DNA of 40,942 nucleotides from Aestuariivita sp. (GCF_021404545.1 NZ_JAAWWD010000048.1:1-40942); one strand, 5' to 3'. Positions 24,162-33,274 are shown, counted from the stretch's first letter. The notes: generated from the letters alone by a model not told the origin. A program made the numbers and translations.

Positions 24162-24923
24162 TCAATTGATCAATGTCGGCTTCATCATGCCCGTGGCCCC
24201 CTTGGGCATCACGCCCAAGCGCTGCGCCACTTCCGTATAGGCATCCGTGAGCGAGCCGAGATCGCGCCGAAAGACATCCTTGTCCAGCTTGCGGCCGGTC
24301 TCGATATCCCACAAACGGCAGCTGTCGGGGCTGATCTCATCGGCCACGATCAGGCGCTGGAAATCACCGTCATAGACACGGCCCACCTCGATCTTGAAGT
24401 CGACGAGCCGGATGCCGACGGCATACATGACACCGGACATGTAATCGTTGACCCTCAAAGCCAGGCTGAGAATATCGTCCATATCCTGCTGGCTGGCCCA
24501 GCCAAAGGCGGCGATATGCTCTTCGCTGACCAATGGATCGCCCAGGGCGTCATCCTTGAGACAGTATTCGATGATGGGGCGCGGCAACTGCGTGCCCTCT
24601 TCGATGCCCAGCCGTTTCGACATCGACCCGGCCGCATAATTGCGCACGATCACTTCCAGCGGGACAATCTCGCAACTGCGCACCAATTGCTCGCGCATGT
24701 TCAACCGCTTGAGGAAATGGTTCGGGACGCCGATGGCGGTCAGGCCGGCCATGAAAAACTCGCTCAGGCGGTTGTTGAGTACGCCCTTGCCCTCGATCAC
24801 GTCCTTCTTTTCGGCGTTAAAGGCCGTGGCATCATCCTTGAAATACTGTACAATCGTCCCCGGTTCAGGGCCTTCATAGAGGATCTTCGCCTTGCCTTCG
24901 TAGATTTTCTTGCGCCGGGCCAT
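24162..24923 (-). CDS. purC: SAICAR synthase
   Basis: A 253-residue ATP-dependent ligase joining aspartate to CAIR in purine synthesis. Visible: [15 protein letters not shown] at the N-terminus, [31 protein letters not shown] (substrate loop), and [33 protein letters not shown] (active-site region). The ATG at 24923 has AAAGGA as ribosome site; the open frame extends further upstream without support. First gene of purC-purS-purQ. Confidence 0.96.
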   Translation of the reverse strand: MARRKKIYEGKAKILYEGPEPGTIVQYFKDDATAFNAEKKDVIEGKGVLNNRLSEFFMAGLTAIGVPNHFLKRLNMREQLVRSCEIVPLEVIVRNYAAGSMSKRLGIEEGTQLPRPIIEYCLKDDALGDPLVSEEHIAAFGWASQQDMDDILSLALRVNDYMSGVMYAVGIRLVDFKIEVGRVYDGDFQRLIVADEISPDSCRLWDIETGRKLDKDVFRRDLGSLTDAYTEVAQRLGVMPKGATGMMKPTLIN

Positions 24924-24969
24924 AGGCGTCCTTTCCCATGCGGTGTGAGAGTCACGCCGCTTTGGCGCC

Positions 24970-24998
24970 GTCTTACGCCAAGGGCCTTGAGGTCGCAA
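24970..24998 (-). promoter_or_regulatory. Possible promoter of purC
   Basis: Minus strand: TTGCGA (24993-24998), 17-base spacer, TAAGAC (24970-24975), 47 bases before the purC ATG. Moderate match only. Confidence 0.4.
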
Positions 24999-25081
24999 GC
25001 GTCGCAGAGCCCTTGAACTGGCGCGGGCACAATGGCACATCAAGGTAAACCAACCGGCACCGATCAAGGGATGATGCTGAT

Positions 25082-25399
25082 ATGACCACATTCGACGACC
25101 GCGAAAACGCATTCGAGAACAAGTTCGCCCATGATGCCGAGATGCAGTTCAAGGCCGATGCCCGCCGCAACAAGCTGCTGGGCCTCTGGGCGGCGGAATT
25201 GCTGGGCAAATCCGGCGACGAGGCGGCGGACTATGCCAAGGAAGTCGTCAAATCCGATTTCGAGGAGGCCGGTCACGAGGACGTCTATCGCAAGGTCTCG
25301 GGCGATTTGGGCGATAAGGCCGACGAGGCGACAATCCGCGCCAAGATGGCCGAGCTGATGGTCGAGGCCAAGGCACAGCTGATGTCCGAAACAGACTGA
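25082..25399 (+). CDS. DUF1476 protein, F1-ATPase inhibitor zeta-type
   Basis: A 105-residue, mostly helical, charged protein. It opens with [20 protein letters not shown], the signature of the DUF1476 family, to which the zeta subunit of Paracoccus denitrificans F1-ATPase belongs. That protein blocks ATP hydrolysis by the ATP synthase. The inhibitory N-terminal helix appears present. Located divergently from purC, away from any atp genes, as is usual. Function by family; not provable from sequence alone. Confidence 0.88.
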   Translation: MTTFDDRENAFENKFAHDAEMQFKADARRNKLLGLWAAELLGKSGDEAADYAKEVVKSDFEEAGHEDVYRKVSGDLGDKADEATIRAKMAELMVEAKAQLMSETD

Positions 25400-25425
25400 G
25401 CCGACCGTCCTTTCTGTCAAAGGTC

Positions 25426-25457
25426 AAATGCCAGCGCCCGATCTTGCGCTGGCATTT
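25426..25457. terminator. Bidirectional terminator between DUF1476 and uspA
   Basis: A perfect 12-bp stem (AAATGCCAGCGC and its complement, 25426-25437 and 25446-25457) with an 8-base loop, followed by T-rich sequence (TTTCTCATTTT) on the plus strand and preceded by A's. It serves both convergent genes. Confidence 0.85.
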
Positions 25458-25483
25458 CTCATTTTGTCGAACTCAGGGTGCGG

Positions 25484-25930
25484 TCAAACCACGGAAAGAC
25501 ACGCACATTTGGCAAGGTGATTGACCTTTTGCGAGGTGCTGCCTTGCAAAAGCGAGCCAAGACTGCCCAGGCCCCTGCGGCCCGTCACGATCAGATCGGC
25601 ACCGTTCTTGTCGGCGCAGGCGATGATCTCTTCGGCCGGATCGCCGCGGGTGCTGTGGGTCTGGACATCCGCATGACCGTGTTCAGCGGCAATGGCCTTG
25701 CCCGCATTCAGGATCTTTTCGGACGCGTCCTGGACCTCGGTCTCCGAGGGCATGGTGGTGGCGGCGTGATATCCCGCCACCGCGCCCATCGCAAAGGCCA
25801 CCGTCTGCGGCTGGGGTGTGTGGATGAGATGCAGCGTTGAGCCGTATTTGTCAGCCAGATCGCAAGCGAGCTTGAGCGCGTGTTCGGCGTGATCGGACCC
25901 GTCCAGCCCGACAATGATGGTTTGGAACAT
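25484..25930 (-). CDS. Universal stress protein, UspA family, ATP-binding type
   Basis: A 148-residue single-domain USP. The N-terminal strand IIVGLDGSDHAEHAL and the nucleotide motif TGRRGLGSLGSLLQGSTS (G-2x-G-9x-G-S pattern) suggest ATP binding. The role is usually tolerance of starvation or oxygen stress. Start at ATG 25930, downstream of GGGGGG; the frame continues upstream into non-coding sequence. It lies downstream of rpsI but a strong terminator separates them, so it must have its own promoter in 25931-26109, where I cannot define a convincing one. Confidence 0.9.
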   Translation of the reverse strand: MFQTIIVGLDGSDHAEHALKLACDLADKYGSTLHLIHTPQPQTVAFAMGAVAGYHAATTMPSETEVQDASEKILNAGKAIAAEHGHADVQTHSTRGDPAEEIIACADKNGADLIVTGRRGLGSLGSLLQGSTSQKVNHLAKCACLSVV

Positions 25931-26109
25931 GGTGTGGTTTCCCCCCGCTTCATGTCCCCACACTCTGGCACAAAAAAACCCGGTTGGGAAAATCATTGGC
26001 GTCAGCCGCCCGAAGATAACCGTTGGTCCTGGCCTCGCCACATGCCGCGGCACGCGGTGAGCGGCGACCCCGGCGTTAAAGCAACACTTATATTTTGCGC
26101 CATAGAAAA

Positions 26110-26150
26110 TTGAAATAAAATAGAAAAAGCCGCCCCGGATCCGGGGCGGC
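26110..26150 (-). terminator. Rho-independent terminator of rplM-rpsI
   Basis: Minus strand: an 11-bp self-complementary GC stem (26129-26150, GCCGCCCCGGA and its complement, no bases spare so the loop forms from central bases) followed by TTTTTCTATTTTATTTC. Starts 25 bases after the rpsI stop. Confidence 0.9.
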
Positions 26151-26174
26151 ATTCGCAATGTTCTGGGCAGAGAC

Positions 26175-26660
26175 TTAACGCTTAGAGAACTGGAAGCTCT
26201 TACGCGCTTTGGCCTTACCGTATTTCTTACGCTCAACCACGCGGCTGTCGCGGGTCAGGAAACCGGCTGCCTTGAGCGCGCCGCGCAGCGACGGGTCATA
26301 AAGCTGAAGTGCCTTGGAGATGCCATGCTTGACCGCGCCGGCCTGGCCGCTCAACCCGCCGCCCTTGACCGTTGCCTGCACGTCGAACTCGTCCTCGACA
26401 CCGGCCACGGTAAAGGGCTGGCGCAGGATCATCTGCAAAACGGGGCGCGCAAAATAGGCGTTAATTTCGCGTCCGTTCACGGTGACCTTGCCCGAACCGG
26501 GTTTGATCCAAACACGGGCGACCGCGTCCTTGCGCTTGCCAGTCGCATAGGCGCGGCCCAGCTCGTCGCGGACGGGCTCGCGGGTGATGACCTCTTGTGC
26601 CACGGGCTCAACCCCGGTGGCGGCGGCCAGATCTTCGAGAGTGTTGATTTCGTCAGCCAT
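26175..26660 (-). CDS. rpsI: 30S ribosomal protein S9
   Basis: A 161-residue S9. Conserved core from about residue 35 ([35 protein letters not shown]) and the C-terminal [11 protein letters not shown] tail that reaches the P-site tRNA. It has an N-terminal extension of about 30 residues, common in alphaproteobacteria. Cotranscribed 5 bases after rplM. Confidence 0.98.
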   Translation of the reverse strand: MADEINTLEDLAAATGVEPVAQEVITREPVRDELGRAYATGKRKDAVARVWIKPGSGKVTVNGREINAYFARPVLQMILRQPFTVAGVEDEFDVQATVKGGGLSGQAGAVKHGISKALQLYDPSLRGALKAAGFLTRDSRVVERKKYGKAKARKSFQFSKR

Positions 26661-26665
26661 GTGTC

Positions 26666-27124
26666 TTAGCTCCGCGTATTTTTCTTGTTCATGGATTTGA
26701 CATCCAGAACGTCAGGGCTTTGGGCCTCGTGAGGATGCTCGGCCCCTGCATAAACGCGCAGGTTGGTCATCTGTACACGGCTCAACCGGTTGCCGGGCAA
26801 CATCCGCTTGACCGCCTGCATAACAACGCGCTCAGGGTACTTGCCTTCAAGGATCTGTGCCTTGGTGCGGGACTTGATGCCGCCGGGGTGGCCGGTGTGC
26901 CAGTAAAAGTTCTCTTCGCGTTTCTTGCCGGTCATCTGCACCTTGTCGGCGTTGATGATGATGACATTGTCGCCCATATCCATGTTGGGCGTAAACGAAG
27001 GTTTGTGCTTGCCACGCAGGCGCATGGCAACGATCGAGGCGAGACGGCCCAGAACAACGCCCTCGGCGTCGATCAGGATCCATTTCTTGTCGATATCTGC
27101 CGGGGTCGCAGAATAGGTTTTCAT
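26666..27124 (-). CDS. rplM: 50S ribosomal protein L13
   Basis: A 152-residue L13, full length: [21 protein letters not shown] opening, LGRLAS motif, [31 protein letters not shown]. The ATG at 27124 fits the family; upstream in-frame ATGs are unsupported. A clear promoter sits about 70 bases upstream. In E. coli, rplM-rpsI is regulated by L13 binding its own leader; the 5' UTR here is short (about 60 bases) but has a small CAGGAT/ATCCTG hairpin at the ribosome site. Confidence 0.98.
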   Translation of the reverse strand: MKTYSATPADIDKKWILIDAEGVVLGRLASIVAMRLRGKHKPSFTPNMDMGDNVIIINADKVQMTGKKREENFYWHTGHPGGIKSRTKAQILEGKYPERVVMQAVKRMLPGNRLSRVQMTNLRVYAGAEHPHEAQSPDVLDVKSMNKKNTRS

Positions 27125-27192
27125 GGCAGGATCATCCTGTTTTACGTGAAAGGCGAGGCGCATGCCGCGCCCCGCCGAAATTCGATTGCTGG

Positions 27193-27221
27193 GTTTTACA
27201 GAGCGCACCCGATCCGGTCAA
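27193..27221 (-). promoter_or_regulatory. Promoter of rplM-rpsI
   Basis: Minus strand: TTGACC (27216-27221), 17-base spacer, TAAAAC (27193-27198). Expected start near 27186. Confidence 0.7.
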
Positions 27222-27367
27222 TAGCTGGGCAGACTAAAAAACCTTTGCAAATCAATGCCTTGAAAATAAGGTATTATATTACCCCATTCTGAGATTATAG
27301 TCGATGCCCGGCGATCATCACAACATTTGCGGCGGTCAGCAGGTTGTCTGACCAAGGAAGATCCCTT

Positions 27368-27994
27368 GTGACGCTCATGAGAATCAGCATGGTTAACGAC
27401 GACCACTCACGACATCGGGTGCATAATCCATTAAGACCTCTCTCTTCCTTGTTCGCGCTGGCGGCAATCGGCATCATGGGCTGCGCCGATGCCACCCAGG
27501 TCAATGCCCCTCAGGATGTGGCGTTCAAGTCCAGCCCCTTTCAGGAAAACCACGTCACAGGCTATCGAAACCTGACGATCCGGACGTTTTCCTTTGAGGA
27601 TCGGGTCGGTTTCGGAACGCAGCCCCACCAAGCCATCGGAGACAGCCTTGAGGCGAACGACCCCAACAGGAAGCGCACCCGGATCAGCGGAATGCGCTGC
27701 GTTGCAGAAACCGACGAGTTTCGCGTTGCGATCACGACACCTGGAACGATGCGCGTTCCCACCTATAAAACCAGACCGTCGGTCCTTTATCTGACCCGCA
27801 CCGGAAACGGATATAAGGGCACGCGTGTGATCACTCCATTGCTCGATGACGTGGCCTTTATCTCGTCCAACCCTGCGATCATCGTCCTGTCGGCCATCAT
27901 GGTCACTGCCGCGGTGGCCAATAACGTCTGGGTCTATAATTCCGGGGTCAATGGCGGTTTCATGTCGATCAGGATGGACAAGACCGATCCGTGA
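27368..27994 (+). CDS. Predicted lipoprotein of unknown function, GTG start
   Basis: A 208-residue protein. After a polar N-region comes a hydrophobic stretch ending in a lipobox-like IMGC (Cys39). GTG at 27368 has a ribosome site AAGGAAG 7 bases upstream, better than the later ATGs (27377, 27389) or an upstream TTG. The mature part has strand-like segments and, near the end, a second hydrophobic segment (AIIVLSAIMVTAAVANNVWVY, about residues 172-192), which could be a membrane helix. I know no family for it. It is flanked by an A/T-rich region (27231-27300), unusual for this window. Confidence 0.6.
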   Translation: MTLMRISMVNDDHSRHRVHNPLRPLSSLFALAAIGIMGCADATQVNAPQDVAFKSSPFQENHVTGYRNLTIRTFSFEDRVGFGTQPHQAIGDSLEANDPNRKRTRISGMRCVAETDEFRVAITTPGTMRVPTYKTRPSVLYLTRTGNGYKGTRVITPLLDDVAFISSNPAIIVLSAIMVTAAVANNVWVYNSGVNGGFMSIRMDKTDP

Positions 27995-28022
27995 TCCCCA
28001 AGGCACCCGCCTCCTGCTCCGC

Positions 28023-28481
28023 CTACCCGGTCTGGGCCGCCGCGGCAGACCCCGTCGGTGGTATGGCATAGGTCATCGAGGCGCGCGCGACAGGATCGTC
28101 CATACCTTCCGAGAACAGCAATACATCCCCGACCGACAGCGATTTGCCCAGCTTCAAGAGCCGTCCCTTGGCAAGCAGATCCCGCCCCGCTTCGGGTTTG
28201 CGCATGAAATCCATCGCGATGTTGGTGGTCACCGCCAACGCTTTGGGGCCGATCATCGACAGGGTCATCAGATAGACGGCGACATCCGCCAAACCGAACA
28301 TCGATGGCCCCGACACGGTTCCGCCTGGGCGCAGATGACGGTCCGAGATCTTCAGGCGCAATGTCATCTCGAAAGGCGCCACCTCCTCCACAACGAAATC
28401 GTCTTTGACTTGTGGAAACACCTTTTGCAGAAACGCATTCAGGGCCGCGGCATCCATGGCCAGTGTCGTGGGTTTGGACAT
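28023..28481 (-). CDS. PaaI-like hotdog-fold thioesterase
   Basis: A 152-residue hotdog protein. The motif LRPGGTVSGPSMFGLADVAVYLM (residues 50-72) corresponds to the acyl-CoA thioesterase active-site helix, with Asp67 as probable catalytic residue; TTNIAMDFMRKP follows. It likely hydrolyses an acyl- or phenylacetyl-CoA type thioester. The gene is divergent from an ECHDC3-like crotonase gene, 58 bases apart; both may act on CoA esters, but this is inferred only from position. Confidence 0.82.
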   Translation of the reverse strand: MSKPTTLAMDAAALNAFLQKVFPQVKDDFVVEEVAPFEMTLRLKISDRHLRPGGTVSGPSMFGLADVAVYLMTLSMIGPKALAVTTNIAMDFMRKPEAGRDLLAKGRLLKLGKSLSVGDVLLFSEGMDDPVARASMTYAIPPTGSAAAAQTG

Positions 28482-28539
28482 CTCTTTCCCTCGTCAGATC
28501 TTGCGCCTAAACTCACGTCCAAACCGGGAGGAAGGCAAG

Positions 28540-29325
28540 ATGGCAATTCTGGAACGTAACGACACAGGGGCCGTGGCGCATCTGCACATGACCGCCCCGG
28601 ACCGGCTCAACGCCCTGTCCGATGAGATGCTGGCGGCCTTGCAGAACCAGTTCGACGCATTGAAGGAGGATCGCGACATCCGCGCGGTGATCGTGTCCGG
28701 AGCGGGCAAGGCGTTCTGCGCAGGTCACGATCTGAAACAGATGACCCAAGGCCGCCAGGCCGAGGATGGCGGCAAGGCCTATTTCAAGGACCTCTTTGAC
28801 CGCTGTGCCCGGATGATGACCACGATCCGCGAACTGCCCCAGCCGGTGATCGCCCAGGTCCACGGGATCGCCACCGCTGCCGGGTGCCAATTGGTGGCCA
28901 GCTGCGATCTGGCCGTTGCCGCGGACGGAACCAGATTTGGCGTCAACGGGGTCAATATCGGCCTGTTCTGCTCGACCCCGATGGTGGCGCTATCGCGGAA
29001 TATCCCCACCAAGCAAGCCTTCGAGATGCTGACCACGGGCCAGTTCATCGACGCGCACCGCGCCGAATCCCTTGGCCTGATCAACCGCGTGGTGCCCGCC
29101 GATCAGTTGGCCGCCGAAGCGCGCAGCCTGGCCGACACCATCGCGGCCAAGCTGGGCCTGGCGGTGAAAACCGGCAAACGGGCCTATTACGACCAACTCG
29201 AGATGCCGGTTGAGCAAGCTTACGCCTATACCGGTGACGTAATGGTGCAGAATATGCTCGCACGTGATACACAAGAAGGTATCGCAGCTTTCCTTGAAAA
29301 GCGTGACCCCAACTGGGAACAATAA
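28540..29325 (+). CDS. Enoyl-CoA hydratase/isomerase-family protein, ECHDC3-like, without catalytic glutamates
   Basis: A 261-residue crotonase-fold protein. The oxyanion-hole motif CAGHDL (60-65) and GIATAAGCQLVASCDLAVA are present. However, the two glutamates used by true enoyl-CoA hydratases are replaced by Gln117 (GCQL instead of GCEL) and Gly137 (VNGVNIG instead of PE). The GVNIGLFCSTP segment matches the ECHDC3 subgroup. It therefore may not be a hydratase; a role as isomerase-like, hydrolase-like or non-catalytic CoA-binding protein is open. The ATG at 28540 has a strong GGGAGGA ribosome site. DmdD of the DMSP pathway is also a crotonase, but keeps the glutamates, so I do not call it that. 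Confidence 0.85.
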   Translation: MAILERNDTGAVAHLHMTAPDRLNALSDEMLAALQNQFDALKEDRDIRAVIVSGAGKAFCAGHDLKQMTQGRQAEDGGKAYFKDLFDRCARMMTTIRELPQPVIAQVHGIATAAGCQLVASCDLAVAADGTRFGVNGVNIGLFCSTPMVALSRNIPTKQAFEMLTTGQFIDAHRAESLGLINRVVPADQLAAEARSLADTIAAKLGLAVKTGKRAYYDQLEMPVEQAYAYTGDVMVQNMLARDTQEGIAAFLEKRDPNWEQ

Positions 29326-29558
29326 GTCTTAATTGACCGGATCTTCGGTCTGGCAATTTGGGCAATATTGTGGCACAAGTTGGGCGGGTTCTTGGAAAGC
29401 TTGCAATTCGGGCCGCCGTGGTCGAACCGTTCCTCCAGACCGTCCTCTCACCCGGTCGCTGACAGTTCCCATGGCGGCCCCGACTTTCCCCCGTGGCGCA
29501 ACCTGCTATTTGGGCGGTGACATTGCGCAAACGTGTCATTGGCACTAGACCGGCGGCT

Positions 29559-30914
29559 ATGTCTGATACACTTCATATCGTGGGCGGCGGCATGGCCGGG
29601 TCCGAGGCCGCATGGCAGGCCGCCAATATGGGCGTCAACGTGGTGATCCACGAGATGCGCCCCAAAGTTGAAACTTTTGCACACCGCACCGGTCATCTGG
29701 CGGAGATGGTATGTTCCAACTCGTTCCGTTCGGATGATGACGAGCAAAACGCGGTCGGCCTGCTGCATTGGGAAATGCGCGCGGGCGGCGGCGTGATCAT
29801 GGCCACGGCGGATGCGCACAAGTTGCCTGCGGGCGGCGCCCTTGCGGTGGACCGCGATCCTTTTGCCGAAGCCGTGACGGCCCAGCTTAAGGCCCATCCG
29901 CGTATTTCGGTTTCGTATGAAGAGATAACCACCTTGCCCCGCGAAGGGCAGTGGATCATCTCGACCGGGCCGCTGACCTCCGGCGCGCTGGCCGAAGCGA
30001 TCCGTGCAGAGACAGGGGCCGAGGCGCTGGCGTTTTTCGACGCCATCGCTCCGATTGTCTATTTCGAGTCCATCGACATGGATCACGCCTGGCGGCAATC
30101 GCGCTATGACAAAGGCGAGACCGAGGAGGAGCGCACCGCCTATATCAATTGTCCGATGACCCGCGAGCAGTACGAGGCGTTCATCGACGCGCTTCTGGCT
30201 GCCGACAAGACGGAGTTCCACGACGGCGAGACGGCCACCTATTTCGACGGGTGCCTGCCCATCGAGGTGATGGCCGAGCGGGGGCGAGAGACCCTGCGCC
30301 ACGGCCCGATGAAACCCGTGGGCCTGACCAATCCGCACGATCCGGATGTCAAACCCTGGGCCGTCGTGCAACTGCGCCGCGACAACGCCCTGGGCACGCT
30401 TTACAATATCGTGGGCTTTCAAACCAAGATGAAGTACGGCGCACAAACCGATGTTTTCAAGATGATTCCCGGCCTGCAAAACGCCTCCTTCGCGCGTCTC
30501 GGAGGCATTCATCGAAACACCTTCATCAACTCGCCCACCCTGCTGGACGATCAGATGCGGCTGAAATCCCGCCCCAACATTCGTTTTGCCGGTCAGATCA
30601 CAGGCGTGGAGGGCTATGTCGAAAGTGCTTCCATGGGCCTCTTGGCCGGGCGGATGGCCGCGGGTGAGATGCGCGGCAGGCCCGTCTCTGCCCCGCCCGC
30701 AACCACGGCGATGGGCGCGCTGATCACCCACATCACCGGCGGCGCCGACGCCAAGACGTTCCAGCCGATGAATGTGAATTTCGGCCTTTTCCCGCCAGTC
30801 GATGGCGTGAAAGGCGGGCGGCGCGGGCGGAAGGACCGTTACAAAGCCTATACCGACAGGGCCAAGGCCGATTGGACCGGATGGCTCGCGCAACAAGGGC
30901 TGGACGCCGCCTGA
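29559..30914 (+). CDS. trmFO: Methylenetetrahydrofolate-tRNA-(uracil-5-)-methyltransferase TrmFO
   Basis: A 451-residue FAD- and folate-dependent enzyme making ribothymidine at position 54 of tRNA. N-terminal FAD motif [15 protein letters not shown], the [12 protein letters not shown] segment, [16 protein letters not shown] with Cys near 227-228, and C-terminal [14 protein letters not shown]. The ATG at 29559 gives the family's normal start ([11 protein letters not shown]); an upstream in-frame ATG at 29493 adds unrelated residues. Upstream 29326-29558 contains no gene; a weak TTGCGC-17-TAGACC promoter just precedes the ATG. Confidence 0.95.
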   Translation: MSDTLHIVGGGMAGSEAAWQAANMGVNVVIHEMRPKVETFAHRTGHLAEMVCSNSFRSDDDEQNAVGLLHWEMRAGGGVIMATADAHKLPAGGALAVDRDPFAEAVTAQLKAHPRISVSYEEITTLPREGQWIISTGPLTSGALAEAIRAETGAEALAFFDAIAPIVYFESIDMDHAWRQSRYDKGETEEERTAYINCPMTREQYEAFIDALLAADKTEFHDGETATYFDGCLPIEVMAERGRETLRHGPMKPVGLTNPHDPDVKPWAVVQLRRDNALGTLYNIVGFQTKMKYGAQTDVFKMIPGLQNASFARLGGIHRNTFINSPTLLDDQMRLKSRPNIRFAGQITGVEGYVESASMGLLAGRMAAGEMRGRPVSAPPATTAMGALITHITGGADAKTFQPMNVNFGLFPPVDGVKGGRRGRKDRYKAYTDRAKADWTGWLAQQGLDAA

Positions 30915-30936
30915 CGCAAAGTCTTAACATAACCGT

Positions 30937-31545
30937 ATGACGAAAGGATTTCTGAACACGGCCTATACGGCGCGCACTGCGGCGCAAACACGTGATCTTT
31001 ATGACGATTGGTCAGCCAGCTATGACGCGGAGATTGCGGAAAACGGCTATGCAACCCCACGCCGCTGTGCCCAGGCGCTCGCCGCGCGGATGGACGACCT
31101 CACAGCCCCTATCCTGGATTTCGGGTGCGGGACGGGCTTGTCGGGTCTGGCACTCAAGCTGGCCGGGTTCGAGACCATAGATGGTCTGGATCTCTCGGCC
31201 GAGATGCTGGCCGAAGCGGGCAAAAAGGATGTCTACCGGACCCTCGCGCAGATCGGGCCGGACACACCTTTGCCACATGCACCCGGAGACTATGCCGCGA
31301 TCGCCGCGATAGGTGTCATCGGTGCCGCTCCGATCAGCGTGTTGGACACTCTGATGAACGGGCTGGCTTCGGGTGGAAAGCTGGTCTTCTCCCTCAACGA
31401 TCACGCCCTGGCCGTGCCCGAGAACGAGGCGCGTGTGAACGAATGGCTCGATTGCGGGGCTGCACGGCTGCTGAGCAAGGAATACGGCGATCACCTGCCC
31501 GGAATTGACCTCAAATCCAACGTCTACATTCTTGAAAAAGCGTGA
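30937..31545 (+). CDS. Class I SAM-dependent methyltransferase
   Basis: A 202-residue methyltransferase: motif I LDFGCGTGLSGLAL near residue 60-73, acidic motif II IDGLDLSAEML, and post-motif PGDYAAIAAIGVIG. N-terminal YDDWSASYDAEI is typical of small-molecule methyltransferases of the UbiE/TPMT-like kind. Substrate unknown. It is 22 bases after trmFO, and its stop overlaps the GTG start of gluQ (GTGA), so the three genes form a likely tRNA-related operon; whether this enzyme acts on tRNA or something else is not visible. Confidence 0.82.
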   Translation: MTKGFLNTAYTARTAAQTRDLYDDWSASYDAEIAENGYATPRRCAQALAARMDDLTAPILDFGCGTGLSGLALKLAGFETIDGLDLSAEMLAEAGKKDVYRTLAQIGPDTPLPHAPGDYAAIAAIGVIGAAPISVLDTLMNGLASGGKLVFSLNDHALAVPENEARVNEWLDCGAARLLSKEYGDHLPGIDLKSNVYILEKA

Positions 31546-32381
31546 CATTCACGACCCGGTTTGCACCATCTCCGACAGGGCCCCTACATCTTGGCCATGC
31601 CTATTCCGCAATCCTGGCGCATGGCATGGCTCGGGCCGCGGGCGGGGTTTTCTTGCTGCGGATCGAAGATACGGACATCGCCAGATCGCGGCCCGAATGG
31701 GAGGCGCAGATCTATGACGATTTGCGCTGGCTGGGGCTGGAGTGGCCCGAACCGGTCTTGCGACAATCCGATCATCTGGCGCGGTACAATGCCAGTCTGA
31801 TGCATCTGGCCGATGAGGGGTTGATCTTTCCATGCAGCTGCACCCGGGCCGATATCCGCGCGGCGCTGTCCGCCCCGCAGGAAGGGGTGGCACGCCACGG
31901 CCCCTATCCAGGTACCTGCCGGGCCCGCCCGATGTGTTCGCGCAAACCCGGTGACGCGCTGCGACTGAACCTCAGGGCCGCGCTGGAACGGGTCACCCGT
32001 CCGCTCACTTACCAAGAGACCGGGCCCGATACCCCCGGCCTCCACCAGGTGAGCGCCGCCAAGCTCTGGCAGGACGCCGGAGATGCGGTTCTGGGCCGCA
32101 AGGAGATCGAGACCGTCTCATATGTGCTGGCCTCTGTCATCGACGATGCGGACCAGGGCATCAGCCACATCGTGCGCGGCGCCGATCTGATCCCGATCAC
32201 CGGGCTGCAAGTTCTGCTACAACGCCTTTTGGGTCTGCCGACCCCGGTCTATCATCACCACCGGCTGATCCGTGACGAGACAGGCAAACGCCTGGCCAAA
32301 CGCGACGATGCGCGGGCCATCGCGACCTATCGCGCAAACGGAACGACCCCTGAGGAGATCCGCCGGATGGTCGGCCTCTGA
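31542..32381 (+). CDS. gluQ: Glutamyl-Q tRNA(Asp) synthetase, GTG start
   Basis: A 279-residue truncated glutamyl-tRNA synthetase paralogue that attaches glutamate to queuosine in tRNA(Asp). It has the catalytic domain only: FAPSPTGPLHLGHAYSA (HIGH motif HLGH), LLRIEDTDIARSRPE, zinc-site cysteines in FPCSCTR and YPGTC, and a KMSKS-like KRLAKRDDA near residue 250. It lacks the anticodon-binding domain, as the family does. GTG start overlaps the preceding stop codon. Confidence 0.94.
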   Translation: MTFTTRFAPSPTGPLHLGHAYSAILAHGMARAAGGVFLLRIEDTDIARSRPEWEAQIYDDLRWLGLEWPEPVLRQSDHLARYNASLMHLADEGLIFPCSCTRADIRAALSAPQEGVARHGPYPGTCRARPMCSRKPGDALRLNLRAALERVTRPLTYQETGPDTPGLHQVSAAKLWQDAGDAVLGRKEIETVSYVLASVIDDADQGISHIVRGADLIPITGLQVLLQRLLGLPTPVYHHHRLIRDETGKRLAKRDDARAIATYRANGTTPEEIRRMVGL

Positions 32382-32394
32382 CCGAGCGCTGCGC

Positions 32395-32754
32395 TTACGC
32401 CTCGGGCGCCATCAACTCCACCTCTTGCCCATCTCGCAGCGCCGTATAGAAACAACTGCGCCGGTTGGTGTGGCACGCAGGGCCTGTCTGCCGCACGATC
32501 GCCAGCAGGCAATCACGGTCGCAATCCACCCGCAGATCGACCAGCGCCTGCGTGTGGCCCGAGCTTTCGCCCTTGACCCAGAACGCCGCGCGCGAGCGCG
32601 ACCAATAGATCACCTGCCCGGTCTCCAGCGTGCGCAAGACGGCATCGGCGTTCATCCAGGCCATCATCAGAACCTCGCCGGTCCCCTCTTGCTGCGCGAT
32701 GCAGGGGATTAGCCCCGCCTCATTATAGACCAGCGTCGAGGGATCGAAGGGCAT
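32395..32754 (-). CDS. hisI: Phosphoribosyl-AMP cyclohydrolase
   Basis: A 119-residue HisI, third step of histidine synthesis. Conserved metal-binding stretch VDCDRDCLLAIVRQTGPACH with Cys and Asp ligands, and VLMMAWMNADAVLRTLETGQVIYWSRSR are visible. Monofunctional form (no HisE fusion). The ATG at 32754 is family-like (MPFDPSTLVYNEAGLIP); upstream frame is unsupported. Convergent with gluQ, 13 bases apart. Confidence 0.95.
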   Translation of the reverse strand: MPFDPSTLVYNEAGLIPCIAQQEGTGEVLMMAWMNADAVLRTLETGQVIYWSRSRAAFWVKGESSGHTQALVDLRVDCDRDCLLAIVRQTGPACHTNRRSCFYTALRDGQEVELMAPEA

Positions 32755-32821
32755 TACCAAAAACCTTTTGCAAAGAGGAGCGCGACGACTATTTATGGGG
32801 AATATCCAAAAAGGAAAAGCC

Positions 32822-33274
32822 ATGTCTGGCGAGACCGATCTGATCAAGCTCTATTCCGCGAAAATCCTGGCTCTGGCAGCCGATATTCCGCATCTGGCCC
32901 GCCTGGACACGCCGCAGGCAACGGTCAAGAAACGCTCTCCCCTGTGCGGATCCACCGTGACGGTCGATCTGTGCATGCAGGACGGCCGCGTGACCCAGTT
33001 CGGTCAGGACGTCAAGGCCTGCGCCCTGGGTCAGGCTGCGGCCTCGGTCGTGGGCGGGGCCATCATCGGCGCGACACGCGCACAGGTTGAAACCGCACGC
33101 GATCAGCTCAAGACAATGCTCAAACAGGGGGGCGATGCACCGGAGGCCCCGTTTGACGGGCTTAAGGTTCTGATCCCCGCACGGGATTACAAGAACCGCC
33201 ACGCATCCATCCTTCTGGCGCTGGACGCGTCGGTCGAGGCGATGGCGCAGGCCGAACAGGCCGATTGCGCCTGA
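32822..33274 (+). CDS. IscU/NifU-like Fe-S scaffold homologue lacking the third cysteine
   Basis: A 150-residue protein with the IscU fold. Two ligand cysteines are present, Cys42 (SPLCGST) and Cys67 (KACALGQAAASV). The third ligand, in IscU within LHCS, is Ala128 (NRHASILLAL), and the Asp following the first Cys in IscU is Ser here. It is therefore probably not a classic scaffold; a role in iron-sulfur or another metal pathway remains possible. ATG at 32822 follows AAGGA. Divergent from hisI. I recall similar Ala-containing homologues in other Rhodobacteraceae, so this looks like a family trait and not a local mutation. Confidence 0.8.
   Translation: MSGETDLIKLYSAKILALAADIPHLARLDTPQATVKKRSPLCGSTVTVDLCMQDGRVTQFGQDVKACALGQAAASVVGGAIIGATRAQVETARDQLKTMLKQGGDAPEAPFDGLKVLIPARDYKNRHASILLALDASVEAMAQAEQADCA

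Noticed and set aside
25931-26109. FnrL box before uspA (TTGGG-AAA-ATCAT)
   Set aside because: Both half-sites deviate from TTGAT-N4-ATCAA and the spacing is wrong.
28540-29325. DmdD (methylthioacryloyl-CoA hydratase), to complete the DMSP pathway
   Set aside because: Both catalytic glutamates kept by DmdD are replaced, and the sequence fits the ECHDC3 group better.
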